Below are positions 44,271-52,676 of a stretch of DNA of 64,000 nt, piece by piece. Positions within the stretch are counted from its first letter, which is position 1, and each line of letters begins with the position of its first letter. The DNA comes from an uncultured Alphaproteobacteria bacterium. GTDB lineage: Bacteria; Pseudomonadota; Alphaproteobacteria; UBA8366; JADFVY01. Below the pieces are notes generated by a model. That model saw only the letters and a program-made list of their open reading frames with translations, was not told where the DNA came from and did not search any database. The position numbers and the translations under genes are program-made. The stretch lies in assembly GCA_947259105.1 (NCBI GenBank), contig CAMYKU010000023.1, positions 658-64,657 of the forward strand. Reading direction: 5' to 3'.

Positions 44271-45896
44271 ATGAGCGACGGCAACGACAACCGCATTTAT
44301 CTGTTCGATACGACGCTGCGCGACGGTGCGCAGACCCAGGGCGTCGACTTCACGGTTGCCGACAAGGTGGCCATCGCCCGCGAACTGGACGAGCTGGGCA
44401 TCGACTATATCGAGGGCGGCTGGCCCGGCGCGAACCCGACCGACGACTCATTCTTCCAGGATCCCCCGGATCTCGAGGCCGCGAAGCTGGTCGCCTTCGG
44501 CATGACGCGCCGGCCGGGCCGCAGCGCCGAAAACGATCCGGGGCTCGCCCCGTTGCTCAGCAGCAAGGCCGCGGCGGTCTGCCTCGTCGGCAAGAGCTGG
44601 GATTTCCACGTCGACGTGGCGCTGGAAATACCGCGCGACGAGAACGTCGCCATGATTGCCGAGTCCATGGCCCTGTCGAAGGCGCGAAAGGGCGAGGCGA
44701 TGTACGACGCCGAGCATTTCTTCGACGGCTACAAGGCGAACGCGGACTATGCGCTGGAATGCATCAAGGCGGCGTATGACGCGGGCGCCCGCTGGATCGT
44801 GCTGTGCGATACCAATGGCGGGACGCTGCCGCACGAGGTCGAGCGCATCGTCGGCGAGGTCGCCGCCCACGTTCCCGGCAGCCATATCGCCATCCACGCC
44901 CACAACGACACCGAAAACGCCGTCGCCAACAGTCTGGCCGCGGTGCGCGCCGGCGCGCGGCAGATCCAGGGCACGCTGAACGGGCTGGGCGAGCGCTGCG
45001 GCAACGCCAATCTCTGTTCGCTGATCCCGACGCTGGTGCTAAAGCTGGGGTACGAGACGGGCGTCACGGAGGACGGGCTGCGCCGGCTGACCCATGCCTC
45101 GCGGCTGCTGGACGAGCGGCTGAACCGCATGCCGAACCGGCACCAGGCCTATGTCGGCGAAGCCGCGTTCGCGCACAAGGGCGGGCTGCATGTCTCGGCG
45201 ATCGCCAAGGACCCGGCGACGTACGAGCATATCGACCCGGCCAGGGTCGGCAACCGGCGGCATGTCGTGGTCTCCGACCAGGCGGGACGGGCGAACGTGC
45301 TGGCCCGGCTGGTGGAGATCGGCGTGACGATGGACCCGAAGGACAAGCGCGTCGGCCGACTGGTCGAACTGGTCAAGGAGCGCGAGTTCGAGGGCTATTC
45401 CTACGATGGCGCAGAGGCGAGCTTCGAGCTGCTGGTCCGCAAACTGCTCGGCGAAGTGCCCGAATATTTCAAGCTGATCCGCTTCCGCGTCATGGACGAC
45501 CGGCGCTGGAATGCGCGGGGCGAACTGGTCACCGAGTCCGAGGCGACCATCACCGTCGAAGCCGGCGGCGAGGAGATCATGACGGTGGCCGACGGCAACG
45601 GCCCGGTGAACGCGCTCGACACCGCGCTGCGCAAGGCGCTGAAGCCGCTCTACCCGAGGCTCGAGGACATGCATCTGATCGACTACAAGGTGCGCATCCT
45701 GCCGCCCCGGGCCGATACGACGGGCACCGATGCGGTCACCCGCGTGATGATCGAGAGCACCAACGGCGCGGGTGAGCGCTGGTCGACGGTGGGCGTGTCG
45801 GCTAACATCATCGACGCCTCCTACGGCGCGCTGCGCGACGCCATCTCCTACCGGCTCTACCGCGCAGGCGTTGGCAAGGCGGGTGGCGGCGCATGA
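44271..45896 (+). CDS. cimA: Citramalate synthase
   Basis: 541 residues. CimA condenses pyruvate with acetyl-CoA to (R)-citramalate for isoleucine synthesis. The TIM barrel shows FDTTLRDGAQTQGVDF, EGGWPGANPTD, VLCDTNGGTLPHEVE, HIAIHAHNDTENAVANSLAAV and NGLGERCGNANLCSLIP; the C-terminal regulatory domain follows with ESTNGAGERWSTVGVS. Length and motif order fit the LeuA/CimA family, closest to the CimA type. ATG 44271 gives the standard start. The next gene overlaps the stop by 4 nt (ATGA). Confidence 0.93.
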   Translation: MSDGNDNRIYLFDTTLRDGAQTQGVDFTVADKVAIARELDELGIDYIEGGWPGANPTDDSFFQDPPDLEAAKLVAFGMTRRPGRSAENDPGLAPLLSSKAAAVCLVGKSWDFHVDVALEIPRDENVAMIAESMALSKARKGEAMYDAEHFFDGYKANADYALECIKAAYDAGARWIVLCDTNGGTLPHEVERIVGEVAAHVPGSHIAIHAHNDTENAVANSLAAVRAGARQIQGTLNGLGERCGNANLCSLIPTLVLKLGYETGVTEDGLRRLTHASRLLDERLNRMPNRHQAYVGEAAFAHKGGLHVSAIAKDPATYEHIDPARVGNRRHVVVSDQAGRANVLARLVEIGVTMDPKDKRVGRLVELVKEREFEGYSYDGAEASFELLVRKLLGEVPEYFKLIRFRVMDDRRWNARGELVTESEATITVEAGGEEIMTVADGNGPVNALDTALRKALKPLYPRLEDMHLIDYKVRILPPRADTTGTDAVTRVMIESTNGAGERWSTVGVSANIIDASYGALRDAISYRLYRAGVGKAGGGA

Positions 45897-46636
45897 CCCG
45901 GTTCGTGGTCCTGCTTGCCGTGGCCGTGCTGTCCTGGGCGCCGGCCGGGCCGGCGCGGGCGCAGGCGGCGGATACGCCGCAGGCTGTTTACGACAGTTTC
46001 GAGGCGCTGCTCGGCACCCGCGAGCAGCGTGAGATCTATGCGTTGCCGCCGGAACGCTACTGGCGCGCCACCGGCCCGTTGCAGGTCCGGCTCGCGGGCG
46101 GGCGGAACTTCGGGCTGGCGCCGGCCCTGGTGGCGCTGGCGGACGAATTCGCCGACGTCGCGGGACTCGATATCGGTGTGCAGGCCTCGGAGATCGCCAT
46201 GATGCCGGAGGCCGGCAAGGCCGGCGACCTCGCGATCCTCATCGTCGCGCGGCCGCTCGGCGCGGAGTTCGCGCAGGGGCTCGGGCTCGATGCGGAAATG
46301 CGCCGGCGCTTCGCCGACGGGCGCTGGCCGGCGCTGTTCCGGTTCCGCCGCGACGACCTTTCGCCGACCGGGCGCCGCAGCGGCATCGTGCTCGTCGCCG
46401 ACGACCTGAAGCCCGCCGAGATCGAGACCTTCCTGGTGCTGGCGATGGTCTGGACCATGGGCGGCGCGAGCATCGGCGACAACCTCGGCGAGATCGTCAG
46501 CATCTCCGGCCGTCCCCACCTGACCGAGCGCGGCCGGCGGGTCTTCACCCTGATGTACGACCCCCAACTCGAACTGGCGCTGCCGCTCGACGAGACCCGC
46601 GCCACCGCGCGGGGCATCCTCGGCCTGGCGGACTGA
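45893..46636 (+). CDS. Secreted protein of unknown function
   Basis: 247 residues overlapping cimA by 4 nt, so translationally coupled. A signal peptide (hydrophobic VVLLAVAVLSWAPAG, cleavage near ARAQ) precedes a soluble domain with GVQASEIAMMPEAGKAGDLAILIV, PALFRFRRDDLSPTGRRSGIVLVADDL and ETFLVLAMVWTMGGASIGDN. The end resembles small secreted alphaproteobacterial proteins such as DUF2927, but I cannot confirm the family. No membrane segment beyond the signal and no catalytic motif are evident. Its coupling to cimA may be positional only. Confidence 0.75.
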   Translation: MTRFVVLLAVAVLSWAPAGPARAQAADTPQAVYDSFEALLGTREQREIYALPPERYWRATGPLQVRLAGGRNFGLAPALVALADEFADVAGLDIGVQASEIAMMPEAGKAGDLAILIVARPLGAEFAQGLGLDAEMRRRFADGRWPALFRFRRDDLSPTGRRSGIVLVADDLKPAEIETFLVLAMVWTMGGASIGDNLGEIVSISGRPHLTERGRRVFTLMYDPQLELALPLDETRATARGILGLAD

Positions 46637-46698
46637 CTGGGCGACAGCATGTTGCCCCGGCATCCCCCCCACCCAACCCTCCCCCACCTGTATGGACC

Positions 46699-46738
46699 GG
46701 GGAGATGGTGGACACCCGTTTGGGGACATGGTGGACGC
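46699..46738. repeat. Direct repeat pair, possible insertion-element remnant
   Basis: GGGGAGATGGTGGACAC (46699-46715) and GGGGACATGGTGGACGC (46722-46738) differ at two positions and sit 6 nt apart, immediately upstream of trmJ. Sequences of this kind occur at the ends of some transposable elements, but no transposase or target duplication is visible here. I regard an insertion scar as possible, not proven. Confidence 0.4.
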
Positions 46739-46771
46739 ATTTTTGTCATGGCGCATGTTTGAGATCAACGG

Positions 46772-47497
46772 TTGCGAGGCGATGATATCATCCTCGTGCG
46801 CCCGCAGCTGGGTGAGAATATCGGTGCGGCGGCGCGCGCCATGCTGAACTGCGGGCTGACCGACCTGCGCATCGTCGCCCCGCGCGACGGCTGGCCGAAT
46901 CCGCAGGCGGTGCGCGCGTCCTCCGGGGCCGACGCGGTGATCGAGAACGCCCGCATCTGCGGGACCACCGAAGAGGCCGTCGCCGGGTTGCAACGGGTCT
47001 TCGCCACCACGGCGCGGCCGCGCGACATGGTCAAGGCGGTGATGACGCCGGACGGCGCGGCGGCGGAGATGCGGCGTGTCAAGGCCGACGGGCAACGCTG
47101 CGGCGTGCTGTTCGGGGCCGAGCGCATGGGGCTGGAGAACGACGACGTGGTGCTGGCCGACACCGTCATCGAGGCGCCGCTGAACCCGGCCTACAAGTCG
47201 CTGAACCTGGCCCAGGCGGTATTCCTGGTTTCCTGGTCGTGGTTCCGCCTTGCCGACGAAACGCCCGGGAGCCGCGTCGAGCTGGGCGCGACGCGCCCCG
47301 CGACCAAGGCGGAACTGCTCAACTTCTTTGCCCGCCTCGAGGCCGCGCTCGACGAATGCGGCTTCCTGAAGCCGCCGGAAAAGCGCCCCGCCATGGTGCG
47401 CAACATCCGCAACATGTTCCAGCGCATGGCCCCGACCGAACAGGATCTGCGCACCCTGCACGGCATTGTGGCGGGGCTGTTAAAGCACAGGGGCTGA
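46772..47497 (+). CDS. trmJ: TrmJ-type tRNA 2'-O-methyltransferase, irregular start
   Basis: 241 residues of the SPOUT family. RPQLGENIGAAARAMLNCGLTDLRIVAPRDGWPN, VLFGAERMGLENDDVV and PAYKSLNLAQAVFLVSW are typical of TrmJ/TrmH-like enzymes that methylate ribose at tRNA position 32. The frame opens after an in-frame stop at 46760; TTG 46772 is the earliest available start and lacks a clear ribosome site. The family normally has about ten more residues ahead of IILVRPQ. The true start may have been lost or altered, since the repeat pair at 46699-46738 lies just upstream. Confidence 0.8.
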   Translation: MRGDDIILVRPQLGENIGAAARAMLNCGLTDLRIVAPRDGWPNPQAVRASSGADAVIENARICGTTEEAVAGLQRVFATTARPRDMVKAVMTPDGAAAEMRRVKADGQRCGVLFGAERMGLENDDVVLADTVIEAPLNPAYKSLNLAQAVFLVSWSWFRLADETPGSRVELGATRPATKAELLNFFARLEAALDECGFLKPPEKRPAMVRNIRNMFQRMAPTEQDLRTLHGIVAGLLKHRG

Positions 47498-47533
47498 GGG
47501 TAGCGGGCGACCGCCCGGTTTCGGCGCTGCGTC

Positions 47534-48619
47534 TTACTCCGCCGGCGCCTGCGGCCCGTTGGTCGCGTTGCCGCCGCGCATTGCGCGGCTGCGATGGGCG
47601 TTCAGGTCGGCGACGATGTCGTCGGGGCGGCCGAGGTAGATGTCGGGGATGAGGAGAAGCGGCCCGCGAAACAGGATGCGGTTGGTCCACCGCCTGAGCC
47701 GGGAGAGCCGGGCGTCGTTTGGCACCTCGGCGGTGATGACGGTGGAGCCACCCGTCAGCCCGTGCCGAATCAGTCTGACCTCGGAAATGCGGAAAGGTGA
47801 AACCTCGTGCCACGACCAGGAGGTTTCCTTGCCGCGCCGCGCATGGGTCAGACCGCCATCGTCCAGTTTCAGGAAGTTGCCGGCCGTCGGGGTTGCCGGG
47901 GAAAGGAGATATCCCAGTGCGATCGCCACGGCGGTCGCGAGGAACAGCAGCAGCAGCGCCACCATGGTCCAGCCGGAGGGGAAATCAATGAGAACCGAAA
48001 AAAGGAGCAGTGGGACGAATAACAACGAAAGATATAAAGCGAACGGGTTTGCCCTCTCGATATCGATGAAATAGATCGTTTCCGTTCCCGCCGCGCCGGA
48101 GGCTTCCGAGACTTCTGCCTTGCCGCCAAGTGCGTGGCGTCGTGTTTCGTTGAGCTTCGCCACGATTTCCTCGAGCGGCATGTCGAATTGATCCGTAATC
48201 CGCTTTTCCAGTCGTCCCGGCGCCATCTGGAACCGGCGGGAGGCGATCTTGAAACCGCCATCGCCTTCGGGCGCCTCGAACCGGATAAAACGGCGCCCTT
48301 GACCGAGGCCGTATAACTTGAAGGTGGAAAGCTCGCTCCAGCGCCAGTGACTGTTCCGCCAGGTCAGGCCCCTGTCATCGAGCTGCAGATCACTGTAGAG
48401 GCCCAGCGCCCGTCCATGCCAATCCACCAATTGCACTGCGTATCCGAACAGGAGAAAGGGAATTATGACCCGCATGACAAATGCGGCATTCTCCTGATCG
48501 GCATTGCGCAGATACACAAGAAACACGATGACGATAAGGGCGGGAATAATTGCCAGCCCGATCCGGTTGGCCAGGACCGAGTTGCCGTGCGGCTTCACCT
48601 GGAAGGTAACGCTTTCCAT
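47534..48619 (-). CDS. Membrane protein with two repeated 2TM/PH-like modules
   Basis: 361 residues. Two similar modules: each has a pair of membrane helices (about 18-60; about 192-240) followed by a beta-rich stretch with a L-x-LDDxGLT pattern (LQLDDRGLTWRNSHWRWSEL, LKLDDGGLTHARRGKETSWSWHEV) and an end helix (PLEEIVAKLNETRRHALGG; RPDDIVADLNAHRSRAMRG). The beta part looks like a bacterial PH-like fold. The gene at 48635-49795 has the same layout, making four modules in all. Function is unknown. It is convergent with trmJ. Confidence 0.75.
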   Translation of the reverse strand: MESVTFQVKPHGNSVLANRIGLAIIPALIVIVFLVYLRNADQENAAFVMRVIIPFLLFGYAVQLVDWHGRALGLYSDLQLDDRGLTWRNSHWRWSELSTFKLYGLGQGRRFIRFEAPEGDGGFKIASRRFQMAPGRLEKRITDQFDMPLEEIVAKLNETRRHALGGKAEVSEASGAAGTETIYFIDIERANPFALYLSLLFVPLLLFSVLIDFPSGWTMVALLLLFLATAVAIALGYLLSPATPTAGNFLKLDDGGLTHARRGKETSWSWHEVSPFRISEVRLIRHGLTGGSTVITAEVPNDARLSRLRRWTNRILFRGPLLLIPDIYLGRPDDIVADLNAHRSRAMRGGNATNGPQAPAE

Positions 48620-48634
48620 GATTACATCCTCCGT

Positions 48635-49795
48635 TCAGGCGGGTTGGTCCCCGCCGCCCAGCGCGCGCTCGCGGTAGGCATTCAGCGTCGCGGCGATCTC
48701 GTCGAGCGGCGTTTCGTACACATCCTCGATGATGACCAGCGGGGGGTGCTTCGGCAGGCCATAGACGTAACGCACCAGATGCCATGCCCAGTCCTGGCCG
48801 GGCGCGGCGAAGGTGATGAAACGGCGGCGGCCCATTAGAAGCTTCGATGATGCAAACTCCACCTTGAAGGCCGACAGATCGCCCCACGGCCAGCGGAGCG
48901 ATTTGCCGGCGCGCGTATAGGCAAGGCCACTCGTGTCGAGGTGCAGATTGTTGGATTCCGGCCTGACCATGCGCTTCTGCAGAACCGCGGAGATTACGAA
49001 CATCACGATCGTGAAGCCGAAGAACGCGGTGCCGGCCGGCCACAACTCGGGCCATGACTTGTCCTCATCGAGATAGATCAGGTAAGCGAGCGCGCCCACC
49101 AGCGGCAGCATCAGGGCGTAGATCGCGTACTCGGCGATGCGAAGGCGGCGGTACATCACGGTCGATCTCTCGAAAACCACGGGTTCTCCGTCGGCAATGG
49201 CCGCATGTCCCCATGTCTGCCGCGTTTCCTCGCCTGCGCGCCTCACGCCAAGGGCCGCGGCGCGGTATTCGTTGATCCGCGCCGCCACCTCCTCGATCGG
49301 TGCCTCGTAGAAGTCGGGCAGGCGGATCGTCGCCCGCGACGACGACGCAAGCGCGTTGAGGCGCAGCAGGGCCAGGCGGTCCTTCCAGCCGAAGGTTCCC
49401 AAAACCGTCAATTTCGCCGTCTTCAACGCCATGCCGGTTTGCTCCACCTCGACCGATTCGAGAGCGCGCCAGGGCCATCTGCGGCGCCTGCCCATGAACG
49501 CGGTGGTCAACCCGACATCGTCGAGCAGCAGGAAGTTCCGGGCCGGCGACTTCCACACCAGGGACATGACGAACAACGTGCCGGACGCCGCGGCGGCCGC
49601 GAAATAGAGCCAGAACAGCTTGATATCCTCGGCGACGCCATAGCTTTTGATCCACTCGGTTCCCGGCACTTCCAGCCAGCGCAAGCCGGTCCCGACCGTC
49701 ATCAGGGCCGGGTAGAGAAACAACGCGAACGACAGCAGAGAGAGAATGTCGAGGAACGGCGGGGACTTTGAGAACCTGTAGGTAACGGATTGCAT
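48635..49795 (-). CDS. Paralogous two-module 2TM/PH-like membrane protein
   Basis: 386 residues, starting 15 nt upstream of the neighbouring paralogue (47534-48619). Module 1 has two membrane helices, FLLLDDVGLTTAFMGRRRRWPWRALESVEVEQ and PIEEVAARINEYRAAALG; module 2 has two membrane helices, LHLDTSGLAYTRAGKSLRWPWGDLSAFKVE and PLDEIAATLNAYRERALGG. The shared ends (xx-EI-A-x-LN-x-R-x-x-ALGG) show internal duplication followed by gene duplication. No enzyme motif is evident. It could act as a membrane scaffold; that is conjecture. Confidence 0.75.
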   Translation of the reverse strand: MQSVTYRFSKSPPFLDILSLLSFALFLYPALMTVGTGLRWLEVPGTEWIKSYGVAEDIKLFWLYFAAAAASGTLFVMSLVWKSPARNFLLLDDVGLTTAFMGRRRRWPWRALESVEVEQTGMALKTAKLTVLGTFGWKDRLALLRLNALASSSRATIRLPDFYEAPIEEVAARINEYRAAALGVRRAGEETRQTWGHAAIADGEPVVFERSTVMYRRLRIAEYAIYALMLPLVGALAYLIYLDEDKSWPELWPAGTAFFGFTIVMFVISAVLQKRMVRPESNNLHLDTSGLAYTRAGKSLRWPWGDLSAFKVEFASSKLLMGRRRFITFAAPGQDWAWHLVRYVYGLPKHPPLVIIEDVYETPLDEIAATLNAYRERALGGGDQPA

Positions 49796-50110
49796 GGTTT
49801 CACCCTTCGTCTGCGCGCAACGAAACCCGTCCGGCGCGGCTCTGCCGGATGCGGCAACAACTTTCCCCTGTTTCCTGACAGCCGAAAATGCCGGTGGAAC
49901 GCTAAGATTTCTTTAATTCGGTGCAACTGTAGGGCGCACTCCGCGAGCGCCGGCGCGACCTGCGGGGCGACAACCAGGCCCGCCTCGGGCGGCTCAGGGC
50001 CAGTCGATTTGCTGGAACAGCAGGCGCAGGCGATGGCCGGGTCGGAGTCAACTGGGTCACCGGAACGTTTTCGGGCTACCGGTGGGGCATGGAAGTGAAT
50101 TTCCGAGCGA

Positions 50111-50220
50111 CCTCATACTTCGAGACGGCGCTGCGCGCCTCCTCAGCATGAGGGTTGCGCCATTGAGATTCTCTGAGCCTCATGCTGAGGAGGGCCGAAG
50201 GCCCGTCTCGAAGTATGAGG
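50111..50220. repeat. Large palindromic repeat
   Basis: Arms 50111-50154 and 50176-50220 pair almost completely (CCTCATACTTCGAGACG against CGTCTCGAAGTATGAGG, and CCTCAGCATGAGG against CCTCATGCTGAGG) with a 21-nt centre. The form matches dispersed palindromic repeats of alphaproteobacterial genomes. No coding potential was seen. Confidence 0.8.
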
Positions 50221-50253
50221 TCGCGCCGGCGCGAAAAAACCACCCCAAACCCT

Positions 50254-50283
50254 TTGACATCCGCCCCCTCATGCGTATATAAG
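50254..50283 (+). promoter_or_regulatory. Strong sigma70-type promoter for rpsD
   Basis: A perfect TTGACA (50254-50259) is followed by TATAAG (50278-50283) 18 nt later, or ATATAA at 17 nt. Transcription would start near 50290, giving a 5' leader of roughly 130 nt before the rpsD ATG. A strong constitutive promoter is expected for a ribosomal protein. Confidence 0.7.
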
Positions 50284-50418
50284 CCCTTCGCTTTCCGGGA
50301 ATGTGGGCCGGCGACTGGCCGAATCCCCGCCCTCCATGGTCCAGCCTTCTATGGCTCGGGACCGCGGATGTGGACTACCGGACAAACACAACACCGACAG
50401 GATCGGGAACGAACGAAC

Positions 50419-51033
50419 ATGAGCAAACGACACGCGTCGAAGTACAAGATCGACCGCCGCCTCGGCGTCAATCTCTGGGGCCGCCCCAAGAGTCCCTTCA
50501 ACAAGCGGGAAACGCGCCCCGGCCAGCACGGCCAGCGCCGCCGCAAGCTGTCCGATTTCGGCACCCAGCTGGCCGCCAAGCAGAAGCTGAAGGGCTATTA
50601 CGGCAACATCGGCGAGAAGCAGTTCCGCAGGCTCTACGAGGAGGCCGGCAGCCTTCGCGGCGACACCGGCGAGAACCTGATCGAGCTGCTGGAGCGACGG
50701 CTGGACGCCGCCATCTACCGCGCGCGCTTCGTGCCGACCGTGTTCGCGGCGCGCCAGTTCGTCAATCACGGCCATATCCGGGTCAACGGCAAGCGCGTCA
50801 ATGTCGGCTCCTACCGGCTGCGCGACGGCGACGTCATCGAGGTGCGCCAGAAGAGCCGCGAGATCCCGATGGTGCTGGAGGCCATGCAGTCGCCGGAGCG
50901 CGACACGCCGGACTACATATCGGTCGACTACAAGAAGATGCAGGCGACCTTCGTACGCGGACCGAAGCTGGCGGACGTGCCGTACCCGGCGCACATGGAG
51001 CCGAACCTGGTCATCGAGTTCTACTCGCGCTGA
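50419..51033 (+). CDS. rpsD: 30S ribosomal protein S4
   Basis: 204 residues, the normal S4 length. It begins [26 protein letters not shown] and has the [10 protein letters not shown] block, the S4 RNA-binding domain ([40 protein letters not shown]) and the C-terminal [11 protein letters not shown]4 is an early assembly protein of the small subunit and nucleates 16S rRNA folding. It stands alone, as in many alphaproteobacteria, with its own promoter and terminator. Confidence 0.98.
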   Translation: MSKRHASKYKIDRRLGVNLWGRPKSPFNKRETRPGQHGQRRRKLSDFGTQLAAKQKLKGYYGNIGEKQFRRLYEEAGSLRGDTGENLIELLERRLDAAIYRARFVPTVFAARQFVNHGHIRVNGKRVNVGSYRLRDGDVIEVRQKSREIPMVLEAMQSPERDTPDYISVDYKKMQATFVRGPKLADVPYPAHMEPNLVIEFYSR

Positions 51034-51066
51034 TCCGGCGATCCGGGCGAAACCTCACGTTACGGA

Positions 51067-51093
51067 AAGGCGGCCTTCGGGGCCGCCTTTTTT
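51067..51093 (+). terminator. Rho-independent terminator of rpsD
   Basis: GGCGGCC, a TTCG tetraloop-type turn, GGGCCGCC, then a run of seven T (ending about 51093). Stem, loop and T-tract are all present, 33 nt after the rpsD stop. Confidence 0.9.
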
Positions 51094-51115
51094 GTCGGAT
51101 CATGAACTTCGCAAT

Positions 51116-51197
51116 CGTCATTGCGAGGCGCGAAGCGCCGCGGCAATCCAGAAAATGGGGAGAGACTGGATTGCTTCGCCTGCGGCTCGCAATGACG
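51116..51197. repeat. Palindromic repeat (CGTCATTGCGAG type)
   Basis: CGTCATTGCGAGGCGCGAAG at 51116 and its counterpart ending CGCAATGACG at 51197 form an imperfect inverted repeat, with GGCAATCCAG and CTGGATTGC pairing nearer the centre. This sequence type is widely dispersed in bacterial genomes, typically between genes. It has no coding role. Confidence 0.75.
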
Positions 51198-51363
51198 AAA
51201 CCCGGTCTTCTGGAAAGCGCATTGCCTCTGTGTTGACGCATGTCAACGACAACGATCCCGCAAATGCTTAAGCACTACTGTCCCAGGAGTTTCTTGCTCC
51301 CGGTTCTTTTTCAGTTTCGACAGGCACTGCTGCGCACCGGTCCCAATGGGCCATGGAGGCGAA

Positions 51364-51723
51364 ATGACAGACGTGGAAGGTCTTTTTAGCAAAGCGATCG
51401 GCGAGATCGAACGCATGCTGAATACCAAGACGGTGGTGGGCGAGCCGATCGTCGTCGAAGGCAATACGCTGATCCCGCTGGTGAGTGTCGGTTTTGGATT
51501 CGGAGTCGGCGCCGGCGAAGGCAAAGACCCAAGCAAGGGCGCCGGCACCGGTGGCGGGACCGGCGGCGGCGGGGGCGTCAAGCCCGTGGCGATGATCGTC
51601 GTCAACAAGGACGGTGTCCGGATCGAGTCGATCAAGGGTGGCACGGCCTCGGTGCTGGAAAAGGTCGTGGAAACCGTCGGCAAGGCGGCATCGGCCAAAT
51701 CGGGAAGCAGCAAAGCCGAATAG
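51364..51723 (+). CDS. GerW (YtfJ) family protein
   Basis: 119 residues. The N-terminus TDVEGLFSKAIGEIERMLNTKTVVGEPIVVEGNTLIPL is the hallmark of the GerW/YtfJ family, followed by VSVGFGFGVGAGEG, a Gly/Thr-rich linker and the C-terminal VKPVAMIVVNKDGVRIESI. In Bacillus the protein is spore-associated and involved in germination; it is found outside spore formers too. GGAGG lies 5 nt before the ATG. The next gene, a DUF2953 member, begins 3 nt after its stop, the same gene pairing (ytfJ-ytfI) known in Bacillus. Confidence 0.9.
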   Translation: MTDVEGLFSKAIGEIERMLNTKTVVGEPIVVEGNTLIPLVSVGFGFGVGAGEGKDPSKGAGTGGGTGGGGGVKPVAMIVVNKDGVRIESIKGGTASVLEKVVETVGKAASAKSGSSKAE

Positions 51724-51726
51724 GCG

Positions 51727-52338
51727 GTGGCTTCCGTTGCGCTCACGCTCGGGGCGCTGCTGGCGCTCCTCGTCGCGCTCCTGGCGGTCCCGTTGACGGT
51801 CGTGTTTTCGATCCACCGGATGGAGGAGACGGAAGGCTATGTCCGTTTCCGCTGGCTCTTCGGGCTCGTGCGATTTCAGCTTCGCATCCCTCGGGCCGCC
51901 AAGGCCCGCCCCCGGCCCACGCCCGCGCCGAAGAAGAAAGCGAAGCCGCCTGGGCGGACCAGGAAGAAGAGCAACGCACGCGGCATCGTTTCGCTTTTGA
52001 GACAGTCGGCGTTCCGCCGGCGCGTCTGTAAATTCATCCGCGACATCTTGACCGCAACCCACGCACGGGATCTGTTTCTTCGATTGCGCATCGGCCTGGG
52101 CGATCCCGCCGACACCGGCCGCCTGTGGGCCATCATCGGGCCCGTTGCCGGCTTGGCGCAGAATCTGCGAAGCGCGACGGTGCGCATCGAGCCGGAGTTT
52201 ATCGACCCGGTATTCGAAGTCGAGACGCATGGCCGGTTCCGCCTGGTGCCAATTCAGGTCATCGCCTTGACCGCGGCATTCATGCTGTCGCCGACCATGC
52301 TGCGGGCATGGTGGCGTTTGCGCCGGGGGAATGGCTGA
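51727..52338 (+). CDS. DUF2953 (YtfI-like) membrane protein
   Basis: 203 residues with GTG start. An N-terminal membrane helix (about 5-27) leads to SIHRMEETEGYVRFRWLFGLVRFQL, a basic linker rich in Lys and Pro (about 58-85), then LRLRIGLGDPADTGRLWAIIGPVAGL, the DUF2953 core, and RIEPEFIDPVFEVETHGRFRLVP. It is 3 nt downstream of the GerW gene, as in Bacillus ytfI/ytfJ. The function is unproven; the pair probably acts together in the envelope. Confidence 0.85.
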   Translation: MASVALTLGALLALLVALLAVPLTVVFSIHRMEETEGYVRFRWLFGLVRFQLRIPRAAKARPRPTPAPKKKAKPPGRTRKKSNARGIVSLLRQSAFRRRVCKFIRDILTATHARDLFLRLRIGLGDPADTGRLWAIIGPVAGLAQNLRSATVRIEPEFIDPVFEVETHGRFRLVPIQVIALTAAFMLSPTMLRAWWRLRRGNG

Positions 52339-52595
52339 TGGCGGCGCTGCGGGCCGGCACGCCCTTGCGCGTTGGCGATGTCACGCTCGTGCCCATCGAG
52401 CGCTCCGGGATTGAGCGCGGTTGTGGCGATGCCGGATACTGGTTAAGCGCCTTCAAGCAGGCCTTTGCTGTCGTCGTGTGCGATGCCAGCGGGGTACGCG
52501 CGCTTGCCCTCGATGCATCGAAACTCGCGCTTGAGGACGTGATCGAGGAAACACCAAATCTTGGCGCGATCCTGGCCGAGCTTTCAGCCTCGTGA
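52338..52595 (+). CDS. Small protein coupled to the GerW-DUF2953 pair
   Basis: 85 residues whose ATG shares a base with the DUF2953 stop (TGATG), so translation is coupled. The product is mostly alpha/beta (TLVPIERSGIERGCGDAGYWLSAFKQAFAVVVCDASGVRALALDASKLALEDVIEETPNLGAIL), with two Cys. I do not recognise a family. Its position makes it a candidate third member of the GerW system. Confidence 0.65.
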   Translation: MAALRAGTPLRVGDVTLVPIERSGIERGCGDAGYWLSAFKQAFAVVVCDASGVRALALDASKLALEDVIEETPNLGAILAELSAS

Positions 52596-52676
52596 TCTCG
52601 TCAAAACCGGCTTCGAATATCTGCGCGGACGGCAATAGTACTATCCGGCCTACGCGCGGCGCGAAGTACGACTAAC

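Larger units (their letters stand above)
49796..50418. other. 623-nt non-coding region upstream of rpsD
   Basis: No gene is supported. The region holds a long inverted repeat (50111-50220) and the rpsD promoter (50254-50283). The part from 49800 to 50100 shows no recognised feature; it should include the promoter of the minus-strand membrane-protein pair. Confidence 0.6.
51034..51363. other. 330-nt intergenic region with terminator and palindromic repeat
   Basis: It holds the rpsD terminator (51067-51093) and a palindromic repeat (51116-51197). From 51200 to 51363 nothing else was recognised apart from a ribosome site directly ahead of the GerW-like gene. Confidence 0.6.
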
